A DNA stretch of 64,000 nucleotides, from the NCBI RefSeq assembly GCF_001886735.1, contig NZ_CP018077.1, positions 121,177 through 185,176 on the forward strand, written 5' to 3'. The notes beneath the pieces are model-generated. The model did no database searches, was not told the DNA's origin, and saw nothing but the letters and a program-made list of their open reading frames with translations. Source of the stretch: Sulfitobacter alexandrii (GTDB lineage Bacteria; Pseudomonadota; Alphaproteobacteria; Rhodobacterales; Rhodobacteraceae). The position numbers and the translations under genes were made by a program. Below, piece by piece: positions 16,573 through 27,998 of this stretch. Position 1 is the stretch's first letter. Every line of letters begins with the position of its first letter.

Positions 16573-18056
16573 TAGGCCATCGTCGCGTCGACGGCACGTT
16601 TCCAGTTGGCATACTTGCGGTCACGTGTCGCGGCGTCCATCGCCGGTTCGAACTGGCGGTCAAGCGCCCAGCCCTTGGCAAAGGCGTCCCGATCGGGCAG
16701 CGCGCCGGCCTTCATCCCGGCCAGCCAGGCCACGCCGAGCGCCGTGGTTTCCAGCACCTTGGGCCGGTCGACGGGGGCGTCGATGATGTCGGACAGGAAC
16801 TGCATCGCCCAGTCCGAGGCGCTCATCCCGCCGTCGACGCGCAGCACGGGATCGGCCCCCTGCCCCGTCCAGTCGGCATGCATCGCCTCGAGCAGGTCGC
16901 GCGTCTGGTAGCCGACGCTTTCCAGCGCCGCCCGCGCCAGCTCCTGCGGGCCCGAATTGCGGGACAACCCGAAGATCGCGCCACGGCAGTCGGGATTCCA
17001 GTAGGGCGCGCCAAGGCCCGTGAAGGCGGGCACCAGAACGACATCCTGCGCCGGATCCGCGGCCTCTGCCATCGGCTGCGTCTCGGAGGCTTCGCGAATG
17101 ATCTTCAGCCCGTCGCGCAGCCATTGCACGACCGCCCCGGCGACAAAGATGGACCCTTCCAGCGCATAGGTCGGCTTGCCGTCGAGCTGGTAGGCGATGG
17201 TGGTCAGCAGGCGGTTTTGCGATCGCACCGGGGTATCGCCGGTGTTCAGCAAGGCGAAACAGCCGGTTCCGTAAGTCGATTTGAGCATTCCCGGTTCGAA
17301 ACAGGCCTGCCCGATGGTGGCGGCCTGCTGGTCCCCCGCGACACCGAGGATCGGGATCGGGCGGCCAAACAGGTCTGCGCGCGTCTCGCCGAAGGAGGCG
17401 GCGCTGTCGCGGACCTCGGGCAGCATGTCCATGGGTATGTCGAAAAGGTCGCAGATCGTCTGGCTCCACCGTCCCTTGCGAATGTCATAGAGCATGGTCC
17501 GCGCGGCGTTGGTGGCGTCGGTCACGTGCGCCGCGCCCCCGGTCAGTTTCCAGATCAGGTAGGTATCGACCGTGCCGAAAAGCAACTCGCCCCGCGCGGC
17601 GGCGTCCCGCGCGCCCTCGGCGTTGTCGAGGATCCATTTCAGCTTGGTTGCAGAGAAATACGGGTCCAGCAGCAGCCCGGTGCGGTCCGCGAACATCTCG
17701 GCATGGCCCGCCTCGCGCAGGGTGCGGCAGAAGTCGCCGGTGCGGCGGTCCTGCCAGACGATGGCGTTGTGCACCGGTTCGCCGGTCTTGCGGTTCCAGA
17801 CCACCGTGGTCTCGCGCTGGTTGGTGATGCCGATGGAAATGATGTCCCTGGCGTCGATGCCGGCACGTTCGATGACCTCGCGGCAAGTGCCCGCGGTCGA
17901 GGCCCAGAGATCCTTCGGGTCGTGTTCGACCCAGCCTGATTGCGGGAATATCTGGCGGAATTCTTCCTGCGCGGTGGCGTGCAGGTTCAGGCTCTCGTCG
18001 AACAGGATCGCGCGGGACGACGTGGTGCCCTGATCGATGGAAAGTACGTATTTCAT
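16569..18056 (-). CDS. glpK: Glycerol kinase
   Basis: GlpK phosphorylates glycerol with ATP to sn-glycerol 3-phosphate, trapping it for GlpD. The 495-residue protein shows the FGGY-family hallmarks: the N-terminal phosphate loop [10 protein letters not shown], the substrate segment NQRETTVVW, the Asp-containing VAGDQQAA, and near the C-terminus [16 protein letters not shown]. It follows glpV after a strong hairpin, and its stop overlaps the alcohol dehydrogenase start. Confidence 0.97.
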   Translation of the reverse strand: MKYVLSIDQGTTSSRAILFDESLNLHATAQEEFRQIFPQSGWVEHDPKDLWASTAGTCREVIERAGIDARDIISIGITNQRETTVVWNRKTGEPVHNAIVWQDRRTGDFCRTLREAGHAEMFADRTGLLLDPYFSATKLKWILDNAEGARDAAARGELLFGTVDTYLIWKLTGGAAHVTDATNAARTMLYDIRKGRWSQTICDLFDIPMDMLPEVRDSAASFGETRADLFGRPIPILGVAGDQQAATIGQACFEPGMLKSTYGTGCFALLNTGDTPVRSQNRLLTTIAYQLDGKPTYALEGSIFVAGAVVQWLRDGLKIIREASETQPMAEAADPAQDVVLVPAFTGLGAPYWNPDCRGAIFGLSRNSGPQELARAALESVGYQTRDLLEAMHADWTGQGADPVLRVDGGMSASDWAMQFLSDIIDAPVDRPKVLETTALGVAWLAGMKAGALPDRDAFAKGWALDRQFEPAMDAATRDRKYANWKRAVDATMAY

Positions 18057-18090
18057 GGCGTGTCCAACGGGTCGGTGAAGGTCTTGAAAA

Positions 18091-18118
18091 GGTGTGGGGG
18101 GCCTGCGCCCCCCACACC
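18091..18118 (-). terminator. Strong hairpin between glpV and glpK
   Basis: A perfect 12-base-pair stem (GGTGTGGGGGGC with its complement) closes a 4-base loop. Read on the minus strand it is followed by TTTTC. This is a partial intrinsic terminator or an mRNA-stabilising end, which would leave more transcript for the binding-protein gene than for downstream glpK. Confidence 0.7.
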
Positions 18119-18135
18119 GGTATCATGATCGGGGA

Positions 18136-19857
18136 TTATTCCCAGGACTTGATCAGCTCGTCGTAGGAGACGGTCTTGGGCTCTTCGTCCTCGTTGTCCA
18201 GCTTCGCCTTGGGCGAGCCTTCCATCGACAGCCACTCCTGCGGGTCCTTTTCCTCGTTCAGCTTCGGCCCGATGTCGCCCTGCACGCCTGCGCGTTCGAG
18301 GCGTTCCATCACGCGCTCCTGATCCGCGCAAAGCGAGTCGAGTGCCTCTTGCGGGGTCTTGGCGCCGGACATCGCATCACCGATGTTCTGCCACCACAGC
18401 TGTGCCAGCTTGGGGTAGTCAGGGACGTTGGTGCCGGTGGGCGACCACGCGACACGGGCGGGCGAGCGATAGAACTCGACCAGGCCGCCCAGCTTGTCCG
18501 CACGTTCGGTGAAGCTGTCGTGCTGAATGGTGGATTCACGGATGAAGGTCAGACCGACGTGAGACTTCTTCACATCGACGGTCTTGGATGTGACGAATTG
18601 GGCATAGAGCCAGGCCGCCTGCGCCCGGTCGACGGGCGTGGACTTCATCAGCGTCCAGGAACCCACGTCCTGGTACCCCAGCTTGGTGCCTTCCTCCCAG
18701 TAGACGCCATGCGGCGAGGGCGCCATCCGCCATTTCGGCGTGCCGTCCTCGTTCATGACCGGCAGACCGGGTTTGACCGTGTCGGCGGTAAAGGTCGTGT
18801 ACCAGAACATCTGCTGAGCGACGTTGCCTTGCGCCGGGATCGGACCCGCCTCGGAGAAGGTCATGCCCATCGCCGCGGGCGGCGAGTATTTCTGGAGCCA
18901 GTCGATCGCCTTGGTCACCGCATAGACGGCAGCCGGACCGTTGGTCGCACCGCCACGGGAAACGCAGGACCCCACGGGTTGCGAGTTCTCGTTGACGCGG
19001 ATGCCCCATTCATCGACCGGAACGCCGTTCGGTTCACCCTTGGACCCCACGCCGGCCATGGACAGCCATGCATCGGTGTAACGCCAGCCAAGGCTCGGGT
19101 CCTTCTTGCCGTAATCCATGTTGCCATAGATTTCGCCCTCGACACCCATGTGGCTCAGGTCGCGGCCGGTGAAGAACTCCGCGATATCCTCGTAGGCCGA
19201 CCAGTTGACCGGAACGCCAAGGTCATAGCCGAACTGTTCCTTGAAATCGGCCTTGTTCTTCTCGTCGTTGAACCAGTCGTAGCGGAACCAGTAGAGGTTC
19301 GCGAACTGCTGGTCGGGCAACTGGTAGAGCTTGCCGTCAGGTGCCGTCGTGAACTGGGTGCCGATGAAATCGCCCAGGTCCAGATCAGGGTTGGTCACAT
19401 CCGCGCCCTCGCCTGCCATCCAGTCGGTCAGGTTGCGCACCTGCTGGTACCGCCAGTGGGTGCCGATCAGGTCGGAGTCGTTGACGTAGGCATCATAGAC
19501 GTTCTCGCCCGACTGCATCTGCGTCTGCAGTTTCTCCACCACGTCGCCTTCGCCGATCAGGTCGTGCGTGACCTGGATGCCGGTGATCGCGGTGAATGCA
19601 GGCGCAAGCACCTGGCTTTCGTATTCGTGCGTGGTGATGGTTTCCGACACGACGTTGATCGACATGCCCTGATAAGGCTCTGCCGCGTCGATGAACCATT
19701 GCATCTCGGCTTCCTGATCCGCACGGCTGAGAACCGACATATCGCCGATTTCCTCGTCCAGGAACGCCTTGGCGGCGTCCATGTCGGCAAAAGCCGGACC
19801 GCTGAACATGCCAAGTGCCAGCACAACGGCGGTACTTGATTTCAGATTAAGTTTCAT
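18136..19857 (-). CDS. glpV: Glycerol ABC transporter substrate-binding protein
   Basis: This is a periplasmic binding protein of 573 residues, large for the family, with a cleavable signal peptide (about 1-24, ending AFA). It contains the extracellular solute-binding fold (HDLIGEGDVVEKLQTQMQSGENVYDAYV). Its size and its place between glpU and glpK match GlpV of the rhizobial GlpSTPQUV glycerol transporter. An AGGGAGG ribosome site stands before the ATG. A hairpin follows the stop, as is common for highly expressed binding proteins. Confidence 0.92.
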   Translation of the reverse strand: MKLNLKSSTAVVLALGMFSGPAFADMDAAKAFLDEEIGDMSVLSRADQEAEMQWFIDAAEPYQGMSINVVSETITTHEYESQVLAPAFTAITGIQVTHDLIGEGDVVEKLQTQMQSGENVYDAYVNDSDLIGTHWRYQQVRNLTDWMAGEGADVTNPDLDLGDFIGTQFTTAPDGKLYQLPDQQFANLYWFRYDWFNDEKNKADFKEQFGYDLGVPVNWSAYEDIAEFFTGRDLSHMGVEGEIYGNMDYGKKDPSLGWRYTDAWLSMAGVGSKGEPNGVPVDEWGIRVNENSQPVGSCVSRGGATNGPAAVYAVTKAIDWLQKYSPPAAMGMTFSEAGPIPAQGNVAQQMFWYTTFTADTVKPGLPVMNEDGTPKWRMAPSPHGVYWEEGTKLGYQDVGSWTLMKSTPVDRAQAAWLYAQFVTSKTVDVKKSHVGLTFIRESTIQHDSFTERADKLGGLVEFYRSPARVAWSPTGTNVPDYPKLAQLWWQNIGDAMSGAKTPQEALDSLCADQERVMERLERAGVQGDIGPKLNEEKDPQEWLSMEGSPKAKLDNEDEEPKTVSYDELIKSWE

Positions 19858-19934
19858 CGTTTCCTCCCTATTTCGAAACTACGCTTGATCGTATGCAGCC
19901 GGACGACAGCCCGGCGGCGGTGGAACCACATTGT

Positions 19935-20207
19935 CTAGACCCAGCGAAAGACCGCCGCCGCATAGACAAGGCAGACAATCAGGGCATACGGTTGATACGC
20001 CCCGACAATTCCGAGCCACGCCAGGTTGATGAAGGCGCTGCCCAGAAGTGTGATGAAGAGACGATCGCCGCGCGTCGTCTCCATGCCCAGAACGCCACGC
20101 CGTGGCGTTTCGGGAAACCTGATCGCGAGCACGGTGAAGGCGATCAGCAGCGTGGCGATGACGGTGAAGAAGATCGCCGTCGGCCATGTCCATGCCATCC
20201 AATCCAT
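19935..20207 (-). CDS. glpU: Small membrane subunit GlpU (DUF2160)
   Basis: This 90-residue protein has two to three membrane helices (about 5-27 and 48-85) and the DUF2160 pattern ETPRRGVLGMETTRGDRLFITLLGSAFINLAW. It accompanies glycerol ABC transporters as GlpU; its exact role in the complex is not established. The ATG giving MDWMAWTWPT was chosen because GGAGG lies about 9 bases before it; a TTG two codons upstream is the alternative. Confidence 0.88.
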   Translation of the reverse strand: MDWMAWTWPTAIFFTVIATLLIAFTVLAIRFPETPRRGVLGMETTRGDRLFITLLGSAFINLAWLGIVGAYQPYALIVCLVYAAAVFRWV

Positions 20208-20316
20208 GTTCAATTACCTCCATTCGGATGCGCGGCGCGGAAGAGAAGCCCGGCCCCGTCGTGCGTTGCCGCCGGCATCCGCGCGATCCCGGAAGCTGCG
20301 TATGTGCGAAGGAAAA

Positions 20317-20642
20317 TCACGGATAGAACTCGCACCAGGCGTCGTAGATCCAGCCGCGGAATCGTGCCTTCTTGCCGTTCACCGCCCCGTTCTCGACGAA
20401 GAGCCATCTGCCCTGACCGCCGTAGATGAACGCGGCGTCGCCGTTGTGCAGGCTTCCGATTTGCCCGTATTTGCTGCCGGGGCCCGTGCGCAGGGCCAGG
20501 AAACCGTCGCCGTTGGGGTCCAGTCCCTTGACGAGACAGCCGCTGTCGGTCGGGCCGTAATTGTTCGGCATGACGATGTTCTGGGCCGACGCGGTGGACG
20601 CCAGGGCGCCCATGATGGCCAGCGATGTCAGAGTCTTCTTCA

Positions 20643-20643
<1 letters not shown>
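20317..20643 (-). CDS. Secreted bacterial SH3-domain protein within the glp operon
   Basis: This 108-residue protein has a signal peptide (about 1-20, ending ASA) followed by a single SH3-like domain (LRTGPGSKYGQIGSLHNGD...GWIYDAW). Cys36 and Cys104 could form a disulphide in the periplasm. Its ATG shares a base with the glpQ stop (TGATG), so it is translated with the transporter. It has no counterpart in the rhizobial glp order as I know it. A periplasmic accessory role with GlpPQ/GlpV, or cell-wall binding, is a guess. Confidence 0.8.
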
Positions 20644-21533
<890 letters not shown>

Positions 21534-21581
21534 GTGCACGCTCCGTTGATTGCGGCGGTGAGGCTTGGCTTGCGCATCTGG

Positions 21582-22447
<866 letters not shown>

Positions 22448-22451
<4 letters not shown>

Positions 22452-23524
22452 GCCGCCACCCCTTCCTTGCGCCAGTCGTCGACGTAGACGTTCACATGAT
22501 CCGGCGCGAAAGTGACATGGTTCATGTCGGCCGAAATCTCCTGCCCCTCGGCGGCGACGATGCTGATTTCCCTGCCGAAAAGGTCGGCGCGCACGATCTT
22601 GTGGCGGCCCACGTCCTCGACCCGGCGCACCTTGACCGGGAGGCCGTCGCCTTTTGTCAGGCTGACGAACTCGGGCCGCACGCCCAGGGCGACATTCCCT
22701 GTCAGGGTGCCGAAGTCGCGGTTCAGGGACAGCGCGGTGCCGTCGATCACCGCCTGCGCGCCGGAGACCTCGGCGGGGATCACGTTCATCCCGGGCGAAC
22801 CGATGAAGTACCCGACGAAGGTATGCTCGGGCCGCTCGAACAGTTCCTGCGGCGTGCCGATCTGCACGACGCGGCCGTCGTACATCACCACCACCTTGTC
22901 GGCAAAGGTCAGCGCCTCGGTCTGGTCATGGGTGACATAGATCATGGTATGGCCGAATTCGTGGTGCAGCGATTTGAGCTGCGTGCGCAGTTCCCATTTC
23001 ATGTGGGGGTCGATCACGGTCAGCGGTTCGTCGAAGAGCAGCGCATTCACGTCCTCGCGCACCATGCCGCGGCCCAGGCTGATCTTCTGCTTGGCGTCCG
23101 CCGTCAGACCCCGCGCCCGGCGGTTCAGCTCGTCCTCCATCCCGATCATCCGGGCGATCTTCTGCACCCGTTCGGCGACATAGGCGGCCTTTTCACCCCG
23201 ATTGCGCAGCGGGAACGCGAGGTTGTCGCGCACGGTCATCGTGTCGTAGACCACCGGAAACTGAAACACCTGCGCGATGTTGCGCGCGGCGGTGGTGGCC
23301 TCGGTGACGTCCTTGTCGTCGAACAGGATGCGGCCCTGGCTGGGGTGCAGCAGGCCCGAAATGAGGTTGAGCAGCGTGGACTTGCCGCAGCCCGAAGACC
23401 CCAGCAGCGCGTAGGCCTCGCCGTCGGTCCAGACGTGGTTCAGTTCCTTCAGCGCGAAGTCATCTTCGTCTTTCGGGTTCGGCAGGTAGGAATGGGCGAG
23501 GTTGTCGAGTGTGATCTTGGCCAT
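22448..23524 (-). CDS. glpT: Glycerol ABC transporter ATPase GlpT
   Basis: This 358-residue ATPase has the P-loop GSSGCGKST (42-50), the Q-loop VFQFP (86-90), the Walker B/glutamate pair Asp165-Glu166 and the switch His199 (YVTHDQ). The ABC signature is degenerate: LTADAKQK at 140-147 in place of LSGGQ. A C-terminal TOBE-type regulatory domain follows from about residue 240. It works as a heterodimer with GlpS, encoded 10 bases upstream, whose signature is normal. Confidence 0.93.
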
Positions 23525-23534
23525 GTCCCTCTCC

Positions 23535-24623
23535 TCAGGCTGCCAGCGCGTAGGACGCCGGTGCCACCAGCTCCCCGGTTTCGCTGAAGATGTAGATGTG
23601 GCGCGGGTCGAGGTAGACCGGCAACGCCGTGCCCAGCTTCAGGTTGTGCACTCCGTGGATCAGCCCGACCCATTTGCGCCCCGCGTAGTCGAGGTGCACA
23701 AAGGTTTCCGACCCGGTCAGTTCGGTCACGCTCAGGCGCGTATCGAACATGATGCCACCGGTGGCGGGCTGGGCGATCTCGACGTGGTTCGGGCGGAAAC
23801 CGGCGAGATAGCTGCCATCGGCGAGGTCGGCCAGCGGCCCCTGGGCCGCCGCGCTCTGGCCTTCGCCAAAAGTCAACTCTCCGCCGCGCTTGGTCACGTC
23901 GAGGAAATTCATCGGCGGATCGCTGAACACGCGTGCCGTGGTCGCATCGATCGGCTGGCGGTAGACCTTGGGCGTGGGGCCGAACTGGGTCACGCGGCCT
24001 TCCCACAGCGTGGCGGTATTGCCGCCCAGCAGCAGCGCCTCTTCCGGTTCCGTCGTGGCATAGACGAAGACGGCGCCCGATTCTTCGAAGATGCGCGGGA
24101 TCTCCACGCGCAGTTCCTCGCGCAGCTTGTAGTCGAGGTTCGCCAGCGGTTCGTCCAGAAGCACAAGGCCCGCGTTCTTGACCAGCGCCCGCGCCAGCGC
24201 GCAGCGTTGCTGTTGACCTCCCGACAGCTCCAGCGGCTTGCGGTCCAGCATCGGGGTCAGCTTCATCAGCGCGGCGGTGTCGCGCACGCGGCGGTCGATC
24301 TCGGCCCGGTCGATGCCAAGCAGTTTCATCGGGGAGGCGATGTTGTCGTAGACCGTCATCGACGGGTAGTTGATGAATTGCTGATAGACCATGGCCACCT
24401 TGCGGTCCTGCACGCGCATGCCGGTCACGTCCGCGCCTTCCCAGAAGACCTGCCCGCGTGTCGGCACATCCAGTCCGGCCATCAGCCGCATCAGCGACGT
24501 CTTACCCGAGGACGTGGGGCCAAGCAGCACGTTCATCGTGCCTGCCTCCAGTGTCAGGTCCGTCGGGTGGATATGCGTCTCGCCGTTCACCACCTTGGAC
24601 ACGCCTTTGAACTCCAGCGTCAT
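23535..24623 (-). CDS. glpS: Glycerol ABC transporter ATPase GlpS
   Basis: This 362-residue ATPase has the P-loop GPTSSGKT (35-42), a canonical signature LSGGQ (133-137) and Walker B with Asp157-Glu158. The switch histidine is Thr191 (YATTEPEEA where YVTHDQ is usual). Together with GlpT's degenerate signature this predicts one canonical and one degenerate ATP site. The start MTLEFKGVS follows glpD by 10 bases; the open frame upstream is the glpD tail in another frame. Confidence 0.93.
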   Translation of the reverse strand: MTLEFKGVSKVVNGETHIHPTDLTLEAGTMNVLLGPTSSGKTSLMRLMAGLDVPTRGQVFWEGADVTGMRVQDRKVAMVYQQFINYPSMTVYDNIASPMKLLGIDRAEIDRRVRDTAALMKLTPMLDRKPLELSGGQQQRCALARALVKNAGLVLLDEPLANLDYKLREELRVEIPRIFEESGAVFVYATTEPEEALLLGGNTATLWEGRVTQFGPTPKVYRQPIDATTARVFSDPPMNFLDVTKRGGELTFGEGQSAAAQGPLADLADGSYLAGFRPNHVEIAQPATGGIMFDTRLSVTELTGSETFVHLDYAGRKWVGLIHGVHNLKLGTALPVYLDPRHIYIFSETGELVAPASYALAA

Positions 24624-24633
24624 CTTTCCCCCG

Positions 24634-26217
24634 TTACTCCGCCGCCTTTGACAACCGGCCGTCGGCCGCTTCGGCGATCCAGTCGTCAAGTGTCGCGATC
24701 TCTTCCGCGGTCATGCGCAAGCCCAGCTTGCTGCGCCGCCACACGACGTCCTCGGCGCGTTGCACGTATTCATTTTCCATCAGCCAGCGAACTTCCCGTT
24801 CGGTCAGGCTCGCGCCGAAGTGACGGCCCAGGTCGGCCACCTCCTGCGCGTCGCCGAGGACCGCGCGCGCCTGCGTCCCGTAGGCGCGGACAAGGCGCCG
24901 CGCCCAGGCCGGATCGAGGAAGCTGTAATCCCGCATCAGCCCGTCCATCAGCGGCAGCACCCCGTCCACCGGGAAATCGCCGCCCGGCAGCGGGACGCCG
25001 GCGGTCCAGGGCGCCTTGACATGCAGGACCTCGCCCACTTTCTCCAGCGCGCTTTCGGCCAGGCGCCGATAGGTGGTGATCTTGCCACCAAAGACGTTGA
25101 CCGCCGGCGCACCCCGGCTGCGGTCGAGATGGATCGTGTAATCCCGCGTCGCGGCGGTGGCACTGGTCGCGCCGTCGTCGAACAGGGGGCGCACGCCGGA
25201 ATAGGTCCAGACGATGTCGTCGGTCGAAATCGGGTCAGCCAGGTAGGCGTTCATGAAATCGACGAGGTACTGCTGCTCTTCCGGCGTGCATTCCGGCTTC
25301 TTGTCCGGATCGTGATGTTCCTGGTCCGTGGTCCCGATCAGGGTGAAATCGGTCTCGTAGGGAATGGCAAAGATGATCCGCCCGTCGGTGCCCTGAAAGA
25401 AGTAGCACTTGTCATGCTCGAACAGGCGTTTCGTCACGATGTGGCTTCCCCGCACCAGCCGCACGCCGCCGGTCTGGTTGCTGCGGATCGTGCCGCGCAG
25501 AACGTCCCCCACCCATGGGCCCGCCGCATTGACGATCATCCGCGCGGTGACCTGTGTTTCCCGGTCGCTGTTGGTATCGGTCAAGGTCACCGTCCAGCCG
25601 CCATCGGACGGCTCGGCACCGGTGACCTTGTGCCGGGTGAGAATCCGCGCGCCACGGGCTTCCGCGTCACGGGCGTTGAGCACCACGAGCCGGGAATCCT
25701 CGACCCAGCAGTCGGAGTATTCGTAGGCGTGTTCGAACTTGGGTTTCAGCGGCGCGCCTTCGGGGCTGTTGCGCAGATCCACGCTGGTCGTGCCCGGCAG
25801 AATCTTGCGGCCCCCGAGGTTGTCATAGAGAAACAGACCGAGCCGGATCAGCCAGGCGGGCCTGCGCCCCTTCATCCAGGGCATCACGATGTTCAGCAAC
25901 TTGGACGTGGGTGTCGTCGTGTCGAAACGCATGGACGGGTGGTACGGCAGGACGAAACGCATCGGCCAGGCGATGTGGGGCATCGCACGCAGAAGCGTCT
26001 CGCGCTCCACCAGTGCCTCCCGGACCAGGCGCACCTCGAAATATTCAAGGTAACGCAGACCGCCGTGAAACAGCTTGGTGGAGGACGCCGAGGTGGCGGA
26101 GCCGATGTCGTTCATCTCGGCCAGACAGACGGACAGGCCCCTGCCCGTCGCATCGCGTGCGATCCCGCAACCGTTGATGCCCCCGCCGATCACCAGCAGG
26201 TCGTATTCCGGCGTCAT
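24634..26217 (-). CDS. glpD: Glycerol-3-phosphate dehydrogenase (FAD-dependent)
   Basis: GlpD is the membrane-associated enzyme that oxidises glycerol 3-phosphate to dihydroxyacetone phosphate and passes electrons to quinone. The 527-residue protein has the FAD dinucleotide fold (LLVIGGGINGCGIARDATG), the family signature SSTKLFHGGLRYLE and the typical C-terminal helical domain (LTEREVRWLMENEYVQRAEDVVWRRSKLGLRMT). It is the first gene of the minus-strand glycerol operon, divergent from glpR. Confidence 0.97.
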   Translation of the reverse strand: MTPEYDLLVIGGGINGCGIARDATGRGLSVCLAEMNDIGSATSASSTKLFHGGLRYLEYFEVRLVREALVERETLLRAMPHIAWPMRFVLPYHPSMRFDTTTPTSKLLNIVMPWMKGRRPAWLIRLGLFLYDNLGGRKILPGTTSVDLRNSPEGAPLKPKFEHAYEYSDCWVEDSRLVVLNARDAEARGARILTRHKVTGAEPSDGGWTVTLTDTNSDRETQVTARMIVNAAGPWVGDVLRGTIRSNQTGGVRLVRGSHIVTKRLFEHDKCYFFQGTDGRIIFAIPYETDFTLIGTTDQEHHDPDKKPECTPEEQQYLVDFMNAYLADPISTDDIVWTYSGVRPLFDDGATSATAATRDYTIHLDRSRGAPAVNVFGGKITTYRRLAESALEKVGEVLHVKAPWTAGVPLPGGDFPVDGVLPLMDGLMRDYSFLDPAWARRLVRAYGTQARAVLGDAQEVADLGRHFGASLTEREVRWLMENEYVQRAEDVVWRRSKLGLRMTAEEIATLDDWIAEAADGRLSKAAE

Positions 26218-26239
26218 GACGTCCCCCCTGAAGCGACTG

Positions 26240-26310
26240 AATTTTCGCTTTGGCAGAAACTCGCAAAATATGGTTTCGAAAGGAAGGAAAAAATGTTCGT
26301 TTATGCGCGT
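26240..26310. promoter_or_regulatory. Candidate GlpR operator cluster
   Basis: The 253-base gap between divergent glpD and glpR is A+T-rich and holds several TCG-centred boxes: ATTTTCGCTTT (26241-26251), AACTCGCAAAAT (26259-26270), GGTTTCGAAAGG (26272-26283) and TGTTCGTTTATG (26294-26305). DeoR-type GlpR proteins bind such TTCG-containing repeats. The exact boundaries are inferred. Confidence 0.45.
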
Positions 26311-26470
26311 ATTTTTGCATGGCCCTGAAAAAATTGCCGAATTTCACGATCTTTCCTGCGCAGTCTGGCGGGTAATTGGCTGCGAAAGGCGCGAAATGAC
26401 GGTTGAATCGCGTGACGGGAACCGCCCCGACGGTGTAGCAAGGTCGTAATCCTTCGATTCGAGACGCGGA

Positions 26471-27229
26471 ATGAGCCAGACGCTGCGCAAACCGGAAATC
26501 ATCCAGATTGCCCGCCGCGAGGGCAAGGTCACGGTCGAAGGGCTGGTGGAGCATTTCGGCGTCACGCCCCAGACCATCCGCCGCGACCTGACCGAACTGG
26601 CGGACGATGGCCGGCTGGAGCGGGTGCACGGTGGCGCGGTGCTGCCGTCCACGACCACCAACATCGGCTACAGCGAGCGGCGCGAGCTGAATCAGGCTGC
26701 AAAGGTGGACATCGGCCGTGCCTGCGCGCGGTTCATCCCGAACGACTGCTCTGTGTTCCTCAACATCGGCACCACGACCGAAGCCGTGGCAACCGAACTG
26801 CTGCATCACGAGGGGCTTCTGGTCGTTACCAACAACATCAATATCGCGGTGATCCTGTCGGAGAACCATAACGTCGAGGTCATCGTCACGGGCGGGCACC
26901 TGCGCCGGTCGGACGGGGGGCTGGTCGGCGACCTCGCGACCCAGACCATCCGGCAGTTCCGGTTCGACTATGCCGTGATCGGATGTTCGGCGCTGCGTCA
27001 CGACGGCGACATTCTCGATTTCGACGTTCAGGAGGTCGGCGTCAGCAAGACCATCATCCAGCAGTCTCAGGAGGTGATACTGGCCGCCGACAGTTCGAAG
27101 TTCGGCCGCAAGGCACCCGCGCGGATCGCGTCCATGGCGGACGTGGACCGGTTCATCACCGACCGGCCGCTTTCGGACGAATGCCGGCGGTTCTGCGAAA
27201 GCGCCGGCACCAAGGTGCATTATGCGTGA
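26471..27229 (+). CDS. glpR: Glycerol operon repressor (DeoR family)
   Basis: GlpR represses glp genes until glycerol 3-phosphate binds. The 252-residue protein has an N-terminal DeoR helix-turn-helix (VEGLVEHFGVTPQTIRRDLTELADDGRLERVHGGAV) and a C-terminal sugar-phosphate sensor domain (IGTTTEAVA...VTGGHLRRSDGGLVG). It is divergent from glpD and followed after 12 bases by the racemase-family gene. Confidence 0.95.
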   Translation: MSQTLRKPEIIQIARREGKVTVEGLVEHFGVTPQTIRRDLTELADDGRLERVHGGAVLPSTTTNIGYSERRELNQAAKVDIGRACARFIPNDCSVFLNIGTTTEAVATELLHHEGLLVVTNNINIAVILSENHNVEVIVTGGHLRRSDGGLVGDLATQTIRQFRFDYAVIGCSALRHDGDILDFDVQEVGVSKTIIQQSQEVILAADSSKFGRKAPARIASMADVDRFITDRPLSDECRRFCESAGTKVHYA

Positions 27230-27241
27230 AAGCAGGGCAGC

Positions 27242-27934
27242 ATGAGCGGTTTCATCGGTGTGCTGATGCTGGACACGGCCTTTCCACGTGTCGTGGGTGA
27301 CGCCGGTAACGTCGACAGCTATCCCTTTCCGGTCAGGTTGCGGGTCGTGCCCGGTGCCGGATCGACCGACATCGTGCAGGGGGCCGCGCCCCCGGCTGCG
27401 CTGACGGCGGCCTTCATCGACGCGGCCCGCGCGCTCGAGGCTGAGGGTGCGGTGGGTCTTGTCTCGACCTGCGGTTTTCTCGTGCATATCCAGGCGGAAC
27501 TTGCGGCGGCGGTCCGGATCCCGGTGATGCTGTCGGCGCTTTCGCTTTATCCAACGCTGCGGCTGACCTGCGGGGACCGGCCTGTCGGCATCCTGACGGC
27601 ATCCCGCCAGAGCCTGCTGGCCGGGGGGCTTTCCGCTGCCGGTATCGACCCCGCGGCGGTCCATGTCGCGGGTATCCAGGGCTGCCGCGCCTTCGCCGAT
27701 GCGATCCTCAAGAGGAAGGAGGATCAGCCCGACACGCTGGATGTCGACGCGATCGGCGCCTACTGCACCGGCCTTGCTGCCGGAATGGTGGCGATGGAGC
27801 CGAGGCTGGCCTGCTTTTTGCTGGAATGTGGCAACCTGCCGCCCTACGCGGCGGCGATCCGGCAAGCGACCGGCCGCCCCGTCTATGGCATCGGGGACGC
27901 CGCCGCGCTGCTGTGGCGCGGTGCGCATGGTTGA
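27242..27934 (+). CDS. Aspartate/glutamate racemase superfamily protein
   Basis: This 230-residue protein carries the two-cysteine arrangement of the superfamily: STCGFL near residue 80 and LLECGNLPPY near residue 195, which would be the paired acid/base cysteines. No substrate can be assigned; hydantoin racemase, maleate isomerase and plain amino-acid racemase are all in this fold. It starts 12 bases after glpR and may share its transcript, but its content fits neither glycerol nor gentisate breakdown clearly. Confidence 0.75.
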   Translation: MSGFIGVLMLDTAFPRVVGDAGNVDSYPFPVRLRVVPGAGSTDIVQGAAPPAALTAAFIDAARALEAEGAVGLVSTCGFLVHIQAELAAAVRIPVMLSALSLYPTLRLTCGDRPVGILTASRQSLLAGGLSAAGIDPAAVHVAGIQGCRAFADAILKRKEDQPDTLDVDAIGAYCTGLAAGMVAMEPRLACFLLECGNLPPYAAAIRQATGRPVYGIGDAAALLWRGAHG

Positions 27935-27998
27935 AAGCCTCCCCCTCGGGAAGTAGCCTTGCGGGACGCCCGACGACGGGCAACCGGAGGATCCCGCA

